From positions 10,126,499-10,190,498 of the forward strand of contig CM026551.1 in the NCBI GenBank assembly GCA_015143295.1: a stretch of 64,000 bases of DNA, read 5' to 3'. Both the position numbers and the translations under genes were made by a program. Shown here one piece after another: positions 13,068 to 23,900 of the stretch. The stretch's first letter is position 1. Each line of letters begins with the position of its first letter. The notes beneath the pieces are model-generated. The model was not told where the DNA came from and did not search any database. It saw only the letters and a program-made list of their open reading frames with translations. Source of the stretch: Tetracentron sinense (Eukaryota; Streptophyta; Magnoliopsida; Trochodendrales; Trochodendraceae).

Positions 13068-13957
13068 AGCATCACAAACTTAAATCCTATTATAGGCTTT
13101 TTTAGGTTCTTTTATATGCTTAAAAGACTAATATTAGTAGATTTGACATAAAGGATTGGGTTGGACTAAATTTGAATCTTAAATAAATAATAAGATTCAA
13201 ATTTGAATTGGGGATGAATCTCCAAATATTGAATTCGGATATAGGTAGATCCAATATGTTTACAGCACTTTCTTTATCACATGTGATTGACCACATTCGC
13301 CTCGGGCTGGCATTTTCTGACCCAACCTCTCAATCCACTTGACATTTTAATGGGTTAAGGTTGATGTCTATATATATATATATAATGAGACCTTGAAGGC
13401 GGCAATAGATCTCAGCTTGATTGTTAAAGCTTGGATCTCTAGAATGTAGTTTGATTGATATAAAAAGTTTCATTTCTTTTGGGGTTGTTTGGTTGTAGCT
13501 ATAACTCTATCCTGCATAAAATATAATTGACATAAGTGGAAACCAAATGCTTACTTGCTCATCATTTCATCCCTCTGATAGCCAAACAACTGAGAATAGA
13601 TTCATTACTGCAAAAATGGTGAGGCATGCACCAATATAATGCTTCCCATTTACTAATTCATGGGTTTAATAAGTGCAGGCCGAGAAGGAGTTAGCTAAGA
13701 CCAGAGTCGAGGTTGCGCACGAGATCCGAAAGGCGAGAGAAGCTGAAGCCACGATGGACTTGCATGTCGCCAAAGCCGGGCAAAAGGTTGATGAAGAGAT
13801 GGCAAAGCACTCACCCCAACTCACCCATGAACCAAACGTTGGTGCAGCCACTGGCCACCACCACGGTCCCTATCCGGATGGCGCTGAGGCTACCATGACG
13901 GGCATTACTTGCCCAACCAACACTGCCGGGGCCCCTCCCACTAACAAGTATCTGTAG
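12620..13957 (+). CDS. LEA_1 family late embryogenesis abundant protein
   Basis: Exon 1 (12620-12697, 26 codons) starts MQAVKEKLSDM and exon 2 (13679-13957) continues AEKELAKTRVEVAHE; they join in phase 0 to 118 aa. The first ~75 residues are a charged Lys/Glu/Ala-rich amphipathic stretch typical of LEA_1 proteins (Arabidopsis LEA6/18/46, cotton D-113 type). The tail is His/Gly/Pro/Thr-rich (GHHHGPYPDGAEA) and ends PPTNKYL. There is no signal peptide or membrane segment. Such proteins are hydrophilic, largely disordered, and accumulate in drying seeds and under ABA or drought, protecting membranes and enzymes. The RY/ABRE promoter fits this role. The start is the family's MQ-type N-terminus. 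The intron (981 bp) holds an AT microsatellite and a small MITE. Confidence 0.9.
13014..13065. repeat. AT dinucleotide microsatellite in the LEA intron
   Basis: About 25 uninterrupted AT units. A short open frame of repeated Tyr-Ile across it is a translation artefact. Confidence 0.95.
13482..13595. mobile_element. small MITE in the LEA intron
   Basis: GGTTGTTTGGTTGTAGCTAT on the left pairs imperfectly with GATAGCCAAACAACTGAG on the right, giving a foldback of ~115 bp within the intron. No target duplication was established. Confidence 0.45.
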
Positions 13958-14221
13958 ATTTGGACCATTCAATCTCATGGTGTGAGGGAGTTTGATGATG
14001 TTTGTTTAATGGTTGAAGAATTTTGATGTTGCTGTTTTTGTTGTGTACTTTCATGGTTAGACCATTCAATTGGAGATAAATCTATATGATCCTTTCAAAA
14101 TTTGTGAAATTTGTTTCCCTTAAGATCGATTTTAACCCATTAGATCGATTTCAAGATTCAATGCCAAAGAGTAGTTGGACATGGAAGAGGAAATGCACAA
14201 AAAGAATGCTTTGAATATTCA

Positions 14222-14690
14222 CCCTATGATGGTGAAGGTGTGCCCCTCACGGAGGTCTTGGGTTCAATTCCCACGGATTTAGATTGGTAGAAGTTTCCCT
14301 TATTGATGTGGTTGGAGGGCCGAATCATCCCTTTTTTGGATGCCCTGAGGAGGTTGCACACTTGCACTAACAAGCTATTAAAGCTCATTTTAGCCATAAA
14401 AAATTGGTAAATAAGTATGGTTGCGTGAATTGAATGATTGGACAGATTTGAGTCCTGGACTTGGGCCCATTGTAGCCGGGTAAACGTTTGCGGATGGACC
14501 CATTTATTACCAGTATTTGGTTCTAGCTTTGGCCTAAGAAGATCCAATCCAACCCAACCCACCTCGGATCCATTCATATACCTGAGGGTGAGAGTGTGTG
14601 TGGGTACAAGGACCTCATGGTCTGGGGCATGTGTGTGTTTGGGTGGGTGAGTATAGTGTGTGTTATTTGTGTCTAACAAAAAAAAACGAT
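14222..14690 (+). repeat. possible tRNA-derived SINE and adjoining repeat
   Basis: GGGTTCAATTCCC near 14250 matches the Pol III B box (GGTTCRANNCC), and GATGGTGAAGGTGTG ~30 bp upstream could be an A box. The stretch ends near 14690 with TTTGTGTCTAAC and an A-run. The second half contains GGACCCATTTATTACCAG and related words, which recur near 15640-15740, so two repeats may be joined here. The 151-residue open frame on the minus strand (14224-14679) runs across this repeat and resembles no protein I know. Confidence 0.35.
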
Positions 14691-14879
14691 ATATATATAT
14701 ATATCATTCTACTAATAAAAGTACAAGGAGTAACCTAAACTTTACTTGGTCTTAAATACCTTTATTTTTATAAATAACTTAAATATAACCAAACTTTAAT
14801 TAGTACAATAACAAAATTAAAAACTTTATTAAAGATAAGGAAGTTCAACTCACGTAGAGCACTCCCTTCCTCACAAGAA

Positions 14880-15610
14880 CTCCTATTAGATAAGATTTAA
14901 TCAACAAATTTTTTTAAATACTTAGTACATATTGGTAAATGCTCCATATATAGATACGTATAGGTAGGGAGATCCATTTAAAAGAATGGATAAGATTTAA
15001 TCACATGTTATGTTACTTTATTTTATACTCTTAGTGGGATCCATTAAAGAGATAAAAACGATTATGTCTACTTGTCACTGCTTATCAATCTCATGTTGCT
15101 TATACGAGGGGGAAGTGCCACCTTCTACCTTGCTTCCTGTTGTAACTTTTGGTGCACCATCTATCATGTGTGGAGGGGACCAGCCGCTTCTTTGGGCCTG
15201 CCTCAGAGTCATGTTCAAGCTATTACGATGCACCGAGACATTGTACCCCGAGCTTTATCTTGCAATTGTCCGGATCATGTGGCCGATCTGTTGAAGGCTG
15301 TCAATGCTAACTTCTGTAGTCATCCATGTCTCAAAAACCAAGTTTGTGTAATCTTGATTTATTTTTCTTTAATAAGTGATTTAGGACACCAATAGATATA
15401 TACTGCATAGATACGTATAAGTAGTGAGATTCATTCAAAAGATTGAATAAGATTTAATTAAAAAAATCTAAATACTTAGTATATATTGGTATGACCCACC
15501 AATAAGTGCTCTATAGATACATATAGGTAGGGAGATCCAATCAAAAGATTGGATAATATTTAATCTCATCCTAATCTAATTAGGATCATGTTATGTTACT
15601 TTATATATAT
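14880..15610. repeat. three copies of a ~100-bp repeat, split by a gene fragment
   Basis: The words GATACGTATAGGTAG, GGAGATCCA and GATAAGATTTAATC occur near 14955-15001, 15410-15455 and 15522-15562, with CTTAGTA-ATATTGGTA joining units. The first copy is separated from the others by the lipase-like fragment at 15066-15341. The arrangement suggests a repeat element that acquired a gene fragment, or an insertion into a tandem array. Confidence 0.6.
15066..15341 (+). pseudogene. decayed fragment of a class III (plastid-type) lipase gene
   Basis: Translated in two frames, the stretch shows conserved words of plant lipase class 3 proteins related to [14 protein letters not shown], then [20 protein letters not shown], then [20 protein letters not shown], then [15 protein letters not shown]. 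The first change of frame lies at the G5 run near 15108-15112 and the second near 15181-15200. The similarity stops at NQ followed by GTTTGTG at 15342, which looks like an original exon end, so the copy is from genomic DNA and not processed mRNA. The upstream nucleophile-elbow part and downstream exons are absent. It cannot encode a working lipase and probably reached this site by transposon capture or duplication. Confidence 0.8.
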
Positions 15611-16035
15611 ATATATATATATGAGGGTATGGGTATGAACGCAGACCCATTTATTACACGGGTCTGTTTTTGGTTTTGGCTTGATGTATAAGACCCGACC
15701 GAATGCAATCCGAATCCATTACATTCATGGAGGGTTTGGTCCATTGTAAAATAGACATGACAAATTTTTTTTAAAGTGAAATTTTGAGGCCACAGAAAAG
15801 GCAACTCTCCCTCCCCTTTAGTGTAAAGGCAGTGATTGTAATTATGGAGAAAGCCGTGGACTTTTTTGCATAATTAGAAAATTGTTACCGTCATAGGTAA
15901 AAAGGAGAGCTTTACTTTTTGGCCGCGGAGCATAGCTTCTCTTTATATTTAAACTAATTTTTTTAAAAAAAATATATGAAAGCATGTTTCTAACAACGGA
16001 AACCAACAACAAATCAAGGTGTGAATTAACGGAGT

Positions 16036-16392
16036 ACTTGGGGAGTTCGGATGGGCAACAACACTAGCCGTTGGTTGTGCCTGAAAAAACAAGTGGGGCC
16101 CTCTATGTTGATGTGGGACCTACCTTGTTGAATGTGGGACCCTTATTTTTCAGGCACAACCGGGCAACAGCTAGTGTTGTTTGCCCATCCGAACTCGTAC
16201 TTGGGATCGTCTCTGGTTGTATGCCAGTGATGCCATGTGTCTAAAATATCCTAATATTTTTAATATTCTTAACCACTTTCCCTCTTTCCATGGATTCCAC
16301 TACTTACAAATTCTAAGCAGATGGAAGTTATAAGACATGTGGCATACAACCAGAAATGATGTCTCTGGCTATAACCAGAGATTATCCTAAGT
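16036..16392. mobile_element. older MITE (ACTTRGGAT ends) interrupted by a MULE-type MITE
   Basis: The right end is the inverse of ACTTAGGATAATCTCTGGTT. The left end is ACTTGGG (16036-16042 and again 16199-16205) continuing ATCGTCTCTGGTT from 16206. Inner arms TGGTTGTATGCCA and ATGTGTCT also pair. The insertion at 16043-16196 falls 7 bp inside the left end. No clear flanking duplication of the older element remains. Confidence 0.7.
16043..16196. mobile_element. Mutator-type MITE, 154 bp
   Basis: Inverted ends run GAGTTCGGATGGGCAACAAC and the inverse on the right, and extend through the GGTTGTGCCTGAAAAA arms. Perfect 9-bp target repeats GTACTTGGG lie at 16034-16042 and 16197-16205. A 9-bp duplication with long inverted ends is the Mutator signature. 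The element is non-coding. Confidence 0.93.
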
Positions 16393-16555
16393 CATCACCG
16401 GAGTCCTCTACAGTCACTAGGAGAAGAATAAGACGAATGTCTAAAAACAACATAATCTGCAAACGAAGTAGCCGAGGCTACAATTTAGTGAGCTGAATTA
16501 CTAGCTTGCCGGCTAAACATGTGAATGACTTGAAGTTGAATAGAAATATGAGAAA

Positions 16556-16790
16556 TCTGTGGTGTGGGGAGATTGCTACAGAATATATCCGACGTAAAAA
16601 TAAACAAATGCACACACAAAGAAAAACATTAAAGAGAATATAAGAGAATTTATGTGGTTCTGTAAATAACTTGCCTACATCCATCGGTTAAGATCTGATT
16701 ATTTATTCTATTTTAAAGAAATCTTGAGAAACCAATACACTCTCTCCTCTCATTTTAAATCTCGTCCCCTCTCTCTTCTAACTTAATTTC
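16556..16790 (+). repeat. LTR-like dispersed repeat, copy A
   Basis: Words including CACACACAAAGAAAAACATT, GAGAATTTATGTGGTTCTG, CTTGCCTACATCCA and GATCTGATTA recur in the same order at about 59883-60100. The pattern resembles terminal sequences of plant LTR or TRIM elements. No coding part is attached, and the boundaries are approximate. Confidence 0.45.
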
Positions 16791-17623
16791 ATACCTCTTT
16801 CCTCATTTGAGTGAGCGTAAAATTATGATCATGCCTTACCTTGCAAACAAAGAAAAATAAAATATCAAGGGATTGCTAAGCCCATCCAAACTAAACATAT
16901 TAGGCACAAGAATGACATAGCTAAGTAAACTGAGCGGGAATGAGAATATCAAATTTCATTTTAGGATAGAGCCAAGAGCATCTCCAAAGTGTGCCGATAT
17001 ATATATATTAAAGGTCTTTGAAAATTATTTGTAGATGCCAAATATGTCATTTTTCATTTCAAAACTATAAGAAAGTATTGAGAAAAACACTATTCAAATT
17101 AATAGTGCTGGTAAATAATATGACTATTGATATATTAAATGTAATATATATATATATAAATAAAGGTTTTGAAAATTATGATTATTATTATTTTTTTTTC
17201 TTGATCACCAATAACTAACAAACTTCCCAAGAATCTTATATTAAAAAAAACACAAAATAAAATACATCCCATTTAACATGGTAAATAAAAACCACGCACT
17301 CTATAAACTAGAAACTGCGCTTTATAAAAGTTAAAACCAGGCTCCCGGTTTGAACAGGAATAGCAGATTGGGAGGTTTGGGGTTAAAGTTGCATGGCCTA
17401 AGTCACACGTGCCGGTAAATCCTCAGGTGGAATAAAAGAGGGGACGCTGACTGGAGAAGGGGGCTTAGGAGAATCTCGTTCTCACTCTTTCATTCCCTTG
17501 AATCCAGCTCTGCACTATTGTACATTATAGATTGGAAATCCAAGCGAACGTGGTCGTCGTTTCTCCCGAACTCGAAACCCTAGATCTGAAATTCATCGTA
17601 TTCGTCTGAATTTCTGTTCGTTT

Positions 17624-17681
17624 ATGGTACTTTGATTACTTTCAATTCGCTCTTCGGATGTTCTTCGTTGGGTTGTTCTGA
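17624..17681 (+). promoter_or_regulatory. two short upstream open frames before the AP2M start codon
   Basis: ATG GTA CTT TGA (17624-17635) and a seven-codon frame from 17658 to 17681 (MFFVGLF then stop) precede the AP2M ATG. If the leader is not spliced they would be scanned first and could lower translation. The leader structure is unproven. Confidence 0.4.
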
Positions 17682-17719
17682 AATTTTGAGGTCTCAGTCT
17701 TCAATCCATTGGATCAGAG

Positions 17720-17950
17720 ATGCCGGTGGCGGCTTCGGCTATATATTTCTTGAATCTACGAGGTGATGTTCTTATAAATCGCCTCTATCGCGATGATGTT
17801 GGGTAAGCTCTTCGAATCATGAATTTCCTTTCCTTAGTTCATTTTATTCTCTGTTGATCTTATGCAAAATTTTGAAAATTCTCTCCTTTTTTGCCATTAA
17901 TGTCTTGGTGCTAAAAGAAAATAATGTTTTATTGCATCCATGGTCGATTA

Positions 17951-17985
<35 letters not shown>

Positions 17986-20900
17986 TATCGTTTGCTCAGT
18001 GGGGTATGGAGTTCATCTATTCTCTGTATACAGCTGAAATAATTGTAATTATACGTCTTCCCTGCTAATATTACTTCCATGTATTACCGATCAAAATAAA
18101 AAATTGCTTCCACGTATTAACTTGTAGAAGAGTCTTGACCAATGGGAACAAATATATCTGACAGGAATTATAATTTATATAACTAAAAAAATGTAAAACT
18201 TTTTGGTTTTCAATTATTAATCAAAGCATTAAAAATAGGCAGATTCACAAAAAATGAACCAAAGGCAGAGGAAAAACTAAAGTAAAATAACTGTAAAGGG
18301 GAAAACAAATAATTAAAACACCACCCAAGCTATGAAATGAGCTCATTAATCCCAATCTCCCCAACATCATTTCTGATGGAGATCCATTCTAGCAGCATAG
18401 AGCGTTGAGCGCATCTCTAATAGTGAAGAATTCTAAAAATCGTGCCTGTTTCTCTCAAGCTGGAGCGTCCAAGATATTGCACTTGGAAGGAGAGCCCGAA
18501 GAAAATCCAGAGGACTATCTAGCGTGACTGAATGCCAACAAGATAAGAAGCCCTTAAAGGAACATAGAAAGATCCATGTGACACTAATCTGGGGAGTGTT
18601 TTACAATGACGTTTTTCTCATTATGGGTTCTGGTAAGGAATACCAATCATTGAGTACTCATACATAGGAAATCTCATGCTCTTGATTGGATCAGAGGGCA
18701 TGCATTTACTTTACCATTTCTTTTGTTTAGTCATTTTCTTTTCCTGTGCATGGCATAGACTCGTTAGTTTTCTTGAAGTGTCAATGCCCTTTGAAATAAC
18801 AACCCATCCACCAACATTTTTTGGACCTAATTTTGACGTGCTCTTTCCAAAATTTACCCAAAAAAATTTCTTGTCACCTTTCCTTTAACATGGTAATAAG
18901 ATGTGGACCTATGTTATTTTTTATTTAGAAATGGAAGTGAATTTATTTCCAGATATAATCTTCATTCATTAAGCGTCTGATGATACTCTTCATTCATAAA
19001 GCGTCTGATGATACTCTTACAAATGGCTACTTTCGAGTGAACTGACTATGCATGATATGCCTAGTGACCATAGTTACCAAGTACGGGTATAATTCGACAA
19101 TGATCGGTTTGGGAAGTAGAGATTATATGACAAAAACATGGCAAAAGTATAGGAGAATTAAAAATAATAATTAGTAATTATAAATAAATAAGAATCATGA
19201 TACTAACTACTAATAATCATTTAATACGGAATGTGTGTTTAACATGCCAAAAGTACGGAAAAATATACATTTAATATAGAACTCAAGTATTAAACCCGTA
19301 TTATATGATGATACATATATAATATGCAATATGGCAAAAGCACACCGTTTAAACGGCGACCCCCTCCAAAAGTATTATACGTGGATTTGATAACTATGCT
19401 AGTGACGATCCAATAAACCAGCTATTTGTTGTGCCTTGACACTTCTTTCCCATTTAGTTCGATTTTGGGAGAATCTGGCTCATCACAGTATGGTTCCAAT
19501 AGAATTATAGAAATTGCCAGGTCTGAGGTAAACAAGGTCTGCAATGCTGTGCTATGCATCTTATTTTTTGTGCTGGTGATATTCTGGAGGATCTTTATTT
19601 GGAATTCTTGTTCTCTTTCTGGAAGAAAATCCACTATTTCCATTATGGATGCCGAGTTATTATTTGTGATAATGTCATACATCTTTTTCGAATCATACTC
19701 TGCTTTATCCGTATCAGCACTTGTCATTTTCCTATTTACTCAATTCTGTACACCCTTGCATTTATGTTCATCTCAAGTTAAGTTTTTGGATTCTGTTACT
19801 AGTGGCATTGTATGATTAAATTACCAGTTTGTGTTCTTATTGTGTGTGTATTGTCTTAATGGTTTCTTCAGTGGAAATATGGTGGATGCTTTCCGAATGC
19901 ATATAATGCAGACGAAAGAACTTGGTACATGTCCTGTGCGGCAGATTGGGGGTTGCTCCTTCTTTTACATGAGAATTAGCAATGTCTACATCGTGATTGT
20001 TGTCAGCAGCAATGCTAATGTTGCTTGTGCATTCAAATTTGTTGTTGAGGTACTCTTCGTCTTCTAACTTTATGTAGTTTATGCTTCCTATATTCTATTT
20101 CTAGGGTTTCCATAAATCTTAGGTGAATTCATATGAATTAGGAACTGGACTTTGAGTATCGTCTTACAAAATAGTTATTTTCTTTGGAACACAATTCCCT
20201 ATTTTTTTGGTAAGAACTAAAAGTTCAATCTTTCCTGAATTCAGTAACTTTTGTTGATGGCTAAAAGTATTGGATATTCACTATCCTATCAAGGAAACAA
20301 AATCACATCCATCCAAGGAAAAACGACCAGTAAAGGAAACAATTTTCTAATCCTACCAATCTCCTCAAGGAATGTGTATTACTGTATCTAAATCTTCCTT
20401 GTAGTTATTTCTAAATGAGCGAGCCCATATCCTTGCTTTTTTCTCAATTTCTAATTCTGACCTTCTTCCCCAATCTTATATTATAGTGCCGGTACATTCT
20501 CCATGAATTGCTGAAAAGGAAAGGAAGTTCATTAAAATTCAAGATCTAATAGTTCAAATAATTCAAAACAAATCTTCAAATTATCACAAAGGAAAAGGCA
20601 AGATTGGTAAACCATTCTTCATCAATGGCGTCTTCTGCTCCTGCTTCCAACACAAAGAGTTCTTCTTCCTAAGCAAATCAGCGCCATCTTCATCCTCTCT
20701 TCCTTCACCGAGCATATCCAATATTACCCAATTTGTATCAATCAAATTGGACGGCCTCAACTATCTCTTATGGTGGAGTCAGATTCTGCCCATCCTGATT
20801 TTTCAGGACCTCTACGGTTTCATCAACGACTCCATACCTCCTCCATCTTCCATTTTAACGGATGGAACCCAGAATACTGCGTTTTTACAGTGGAAACTAA

Positions 20901-23900
20901 CCGGAAACTATGTCATCACCTGTATCAATGGAACACTCACAGAGAGCGTCCTCTCTCAAACAATCCGACTTGAAAGCTCTCAAGACATCTGAAACCTACT
21001 TGCTTCCACATTCACTCAACACTCTGAAGCTCGGGTCAGCAATTACGACTGCGCTTGCAAACCCTTCGGAAGGATTCAACTCCAATCACTGAATATCTCA
21101 ATCAAATCAAGAGCATTGCCCGACGCTCTCAATGCTGTCCAAGATGCCATGGCTGACCGAGATCTATTAATGTATGCTCTTGGCGGTTTACCTCCGAACT
21201 ACGAGTCATTTGTCACTGCCATAACTAATCTGGTAGAACCAATTGGGATCATGGAACTTCGTTCCTAGCTAGTCACTCATGTCCCTGCTCCATCTGTTTC
21301 AGCTCAGGTCCTTTATTCAGACAAGCAGCCCAGTTCGTGATCGTGGATGCAACTGACCCACCAGCTCTTGTCCTCGCAACTACTCCAACTGGAACCAGGG
21401 CAGCAACTTTCCAGATCCCCATGACCACTGTAACAGGGGAAACAACCCCCCTGATCATGCTGGAAATCGTCCTCCCTACAACCAGCTCCACTACGGCCAG
21501 CATCCCCACGTCTCCAATCGTGGCTCTGCTTTGCCTTCTCCTTTTTGTCAAATCTGCAATCGCTATGGCCATAGTGCCCTTTGTTGTCGTGATCGATTCA
21601 ACCACACCTTCCAAGAGGACCTTCCTCAATCCTTTGCAACTATGACAATGGACAATGCGTACCCCGATACCGGTGCAACCAGCCACATGACCCATGATCC
21701 CTCCCTTCTCCAGTGCTCTGAGCACTATAATGGTAATGATAGTTGGTAATGGCACATGTATTCCCATAACTCACACTGGATCTTCGTCCTTCCTCTCTTC
21801 TGACTCTACTTTCATCTTAATACTTGTTCCTCAAATTACTAAATATTTATTATCAGTCGCTTCCTTTACGAAATATAACAATTGTTCATTTACCTTTTAG
21901 CCATGGGGTTTTGACATAAAGGATCTACGAACAGGGAGGTGGCTAGTCAATGGACCCATTAATGCTGACTTGTACCCGAGCTCTCTCAAGCTTCGCCAAC
22001 AAACTACAACTCTAGTCACTAATATTTCCTCCTCCACTGTCTGGCATCTCGAGACTTGACCATCCATCTGCTTGCACTTTACATTTTCTATCTTCAAATA
22101 ATTGTATCGATGCATCAATAAAATCCAAAAAATTATCCTTTCATGATTGTAGTCTTTTTAAGAGCCACCGACTCTCCTTTTATCATGTCAATCGTAATTC
22201 CCCTCATCCCCTCTATTCAATACACAGTGATGTTTGAGGACCAGACCCTATACCCTCTGTTTTAGGATTCCACTATTACATAAGTTTTATTGATGAATGT
22301 TGATATATGTAATATCGAGTGTATATTTGTAAAATGGTATATATGTAATGTTCTCTTCTTAATATAAGATGCTAGTAGGGCTTTCTTTCCCTTATTAAGC
22401 AATTTACCATAGTCTCTCTCCTTTCTCTCTTCTTTAAACCTTAAATCCTCCAAACTCTTTTCCCAACTTGGTATCAGAGCTTAATAGAAGGAACAAAAAT
22501 ATCATTTAAAGCCACAAGAACAACCAAAGAAAGAAGGAGGACAACTGAGACGTTTTTATCATTCGACTATCTCTAGCCGTATGGCTTAGGCTTTATTTCC
22601 TTATTTTGGATCTCTTCGAAGGTAATTTCTTAGAGAGTTTAATTTTAGAGGATTTTTGAATCATATATCTTGTGATTTGGTTCATTTGTGAAGAAGTTAC
22701 AATGATTTGAAGAAAAATATAGAAAAATTCCAGCAAAATAATTGTTTCAGTTTAGATCTGTTTTCGCTTGAATGGGACAATTTTAATGGTGTTTGTTGAT
22801 TTTTTGTAAGCAACATTTTCACATTGAGTTTACTCCATTTGGTTGAAATTTGAAGGTTCTATGATGATTTTTCCTAGCATGTTCTTACCGATTTTCACTG
22901 TTAAAGGGAGTTTTATGCTTTGTTTACTTATTACAACATCTTAGATGGTTGTTTTTGGTAATCTTAATACCTTTGGATAAGGTTTTGATGAAGTTTTGAT
23001 TACGTAGAGGTGTGATTTAATTTTTCCCTCAAGTTTCTTCTATGGATGTTAAGAATCTTACTTCGTCGGCTCTTTCCGAATCTGTTGTCCACTACTCTAT
23101 CACCAATATTAAATGTAATGGTTCTTGCTTGGCGAAGCTCTGTTGAGCTTTATATTGGGGGTCGTTCTAAGATGTGGTATCTTGATGGTAAAACCCCTAA
23201 GCCGGAGACTGGTATTTCCGAGATTGCTACATGGAATGTCGAAAATTGCATTATTTTGGGCTGGTTATTTGATTCGGTGATTCCAAGTCGTCTTTGTTTA
23301 AGCTTTGATCCTTCAACAGCTGGAATCCAAGTAGTGGGGAGCATGGAAATAAAAATCATCGAAACCAATATATAATGGGCGATACGTAAAGGTTTCGGTA
23401 GCTCCTTGTACGATATTTATACTAATACGAAACAGGTGATACGTATCGTTTATTAGTTATTTATGTTTTCATTCATTGTGTAATTGTAATTGTGTTTGCT
23501 ACTTTGTCTTTGAGTCACTTCTCATGACTTTATCTTATAATTCATTTGATTTTAAAAAAATTTAATTTGATAATTTTTTTTGAAAAAAGAAAAAATTATA
23601 TGTATCGTCCAAAACCGATTATAGGTTTTGGTTGGGACCGATACATCCCCCGAAACCGTATTTTTAATCCTTGGTCACTACACTTTCTTATGCATTGACA
23701 TCCTTTTATTTATATTCTCTTTTATATATTTTGGTCATTTTCAATGCGTATGATATTGCATTGGACACCAAAACAAATATCTAGGACCACGATTACAGTT
23801 AAATTCTAGGTCTTTTTCTAGTATTCAAATAATATATCTTCTGTAGTAGCTGATACCAAAGATTTATTTTGTATGCAGGCTGTTGTGCTGTTTAAGTCCT

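Noticed and set aside
14224-14679. 151-residue open frame on the minus strand
   Set aside because: It lies across a SINE-like and dispersed repeat region and shows no family motif.
19470-19530. exon-like stretch in AP2M intron 1 between a TTTAG acceptor and a GTAAAC donor
   Set aside because: The family protein passes directly from exon 1 to the exon at 19872 in phase; no homology supports an extra exon.
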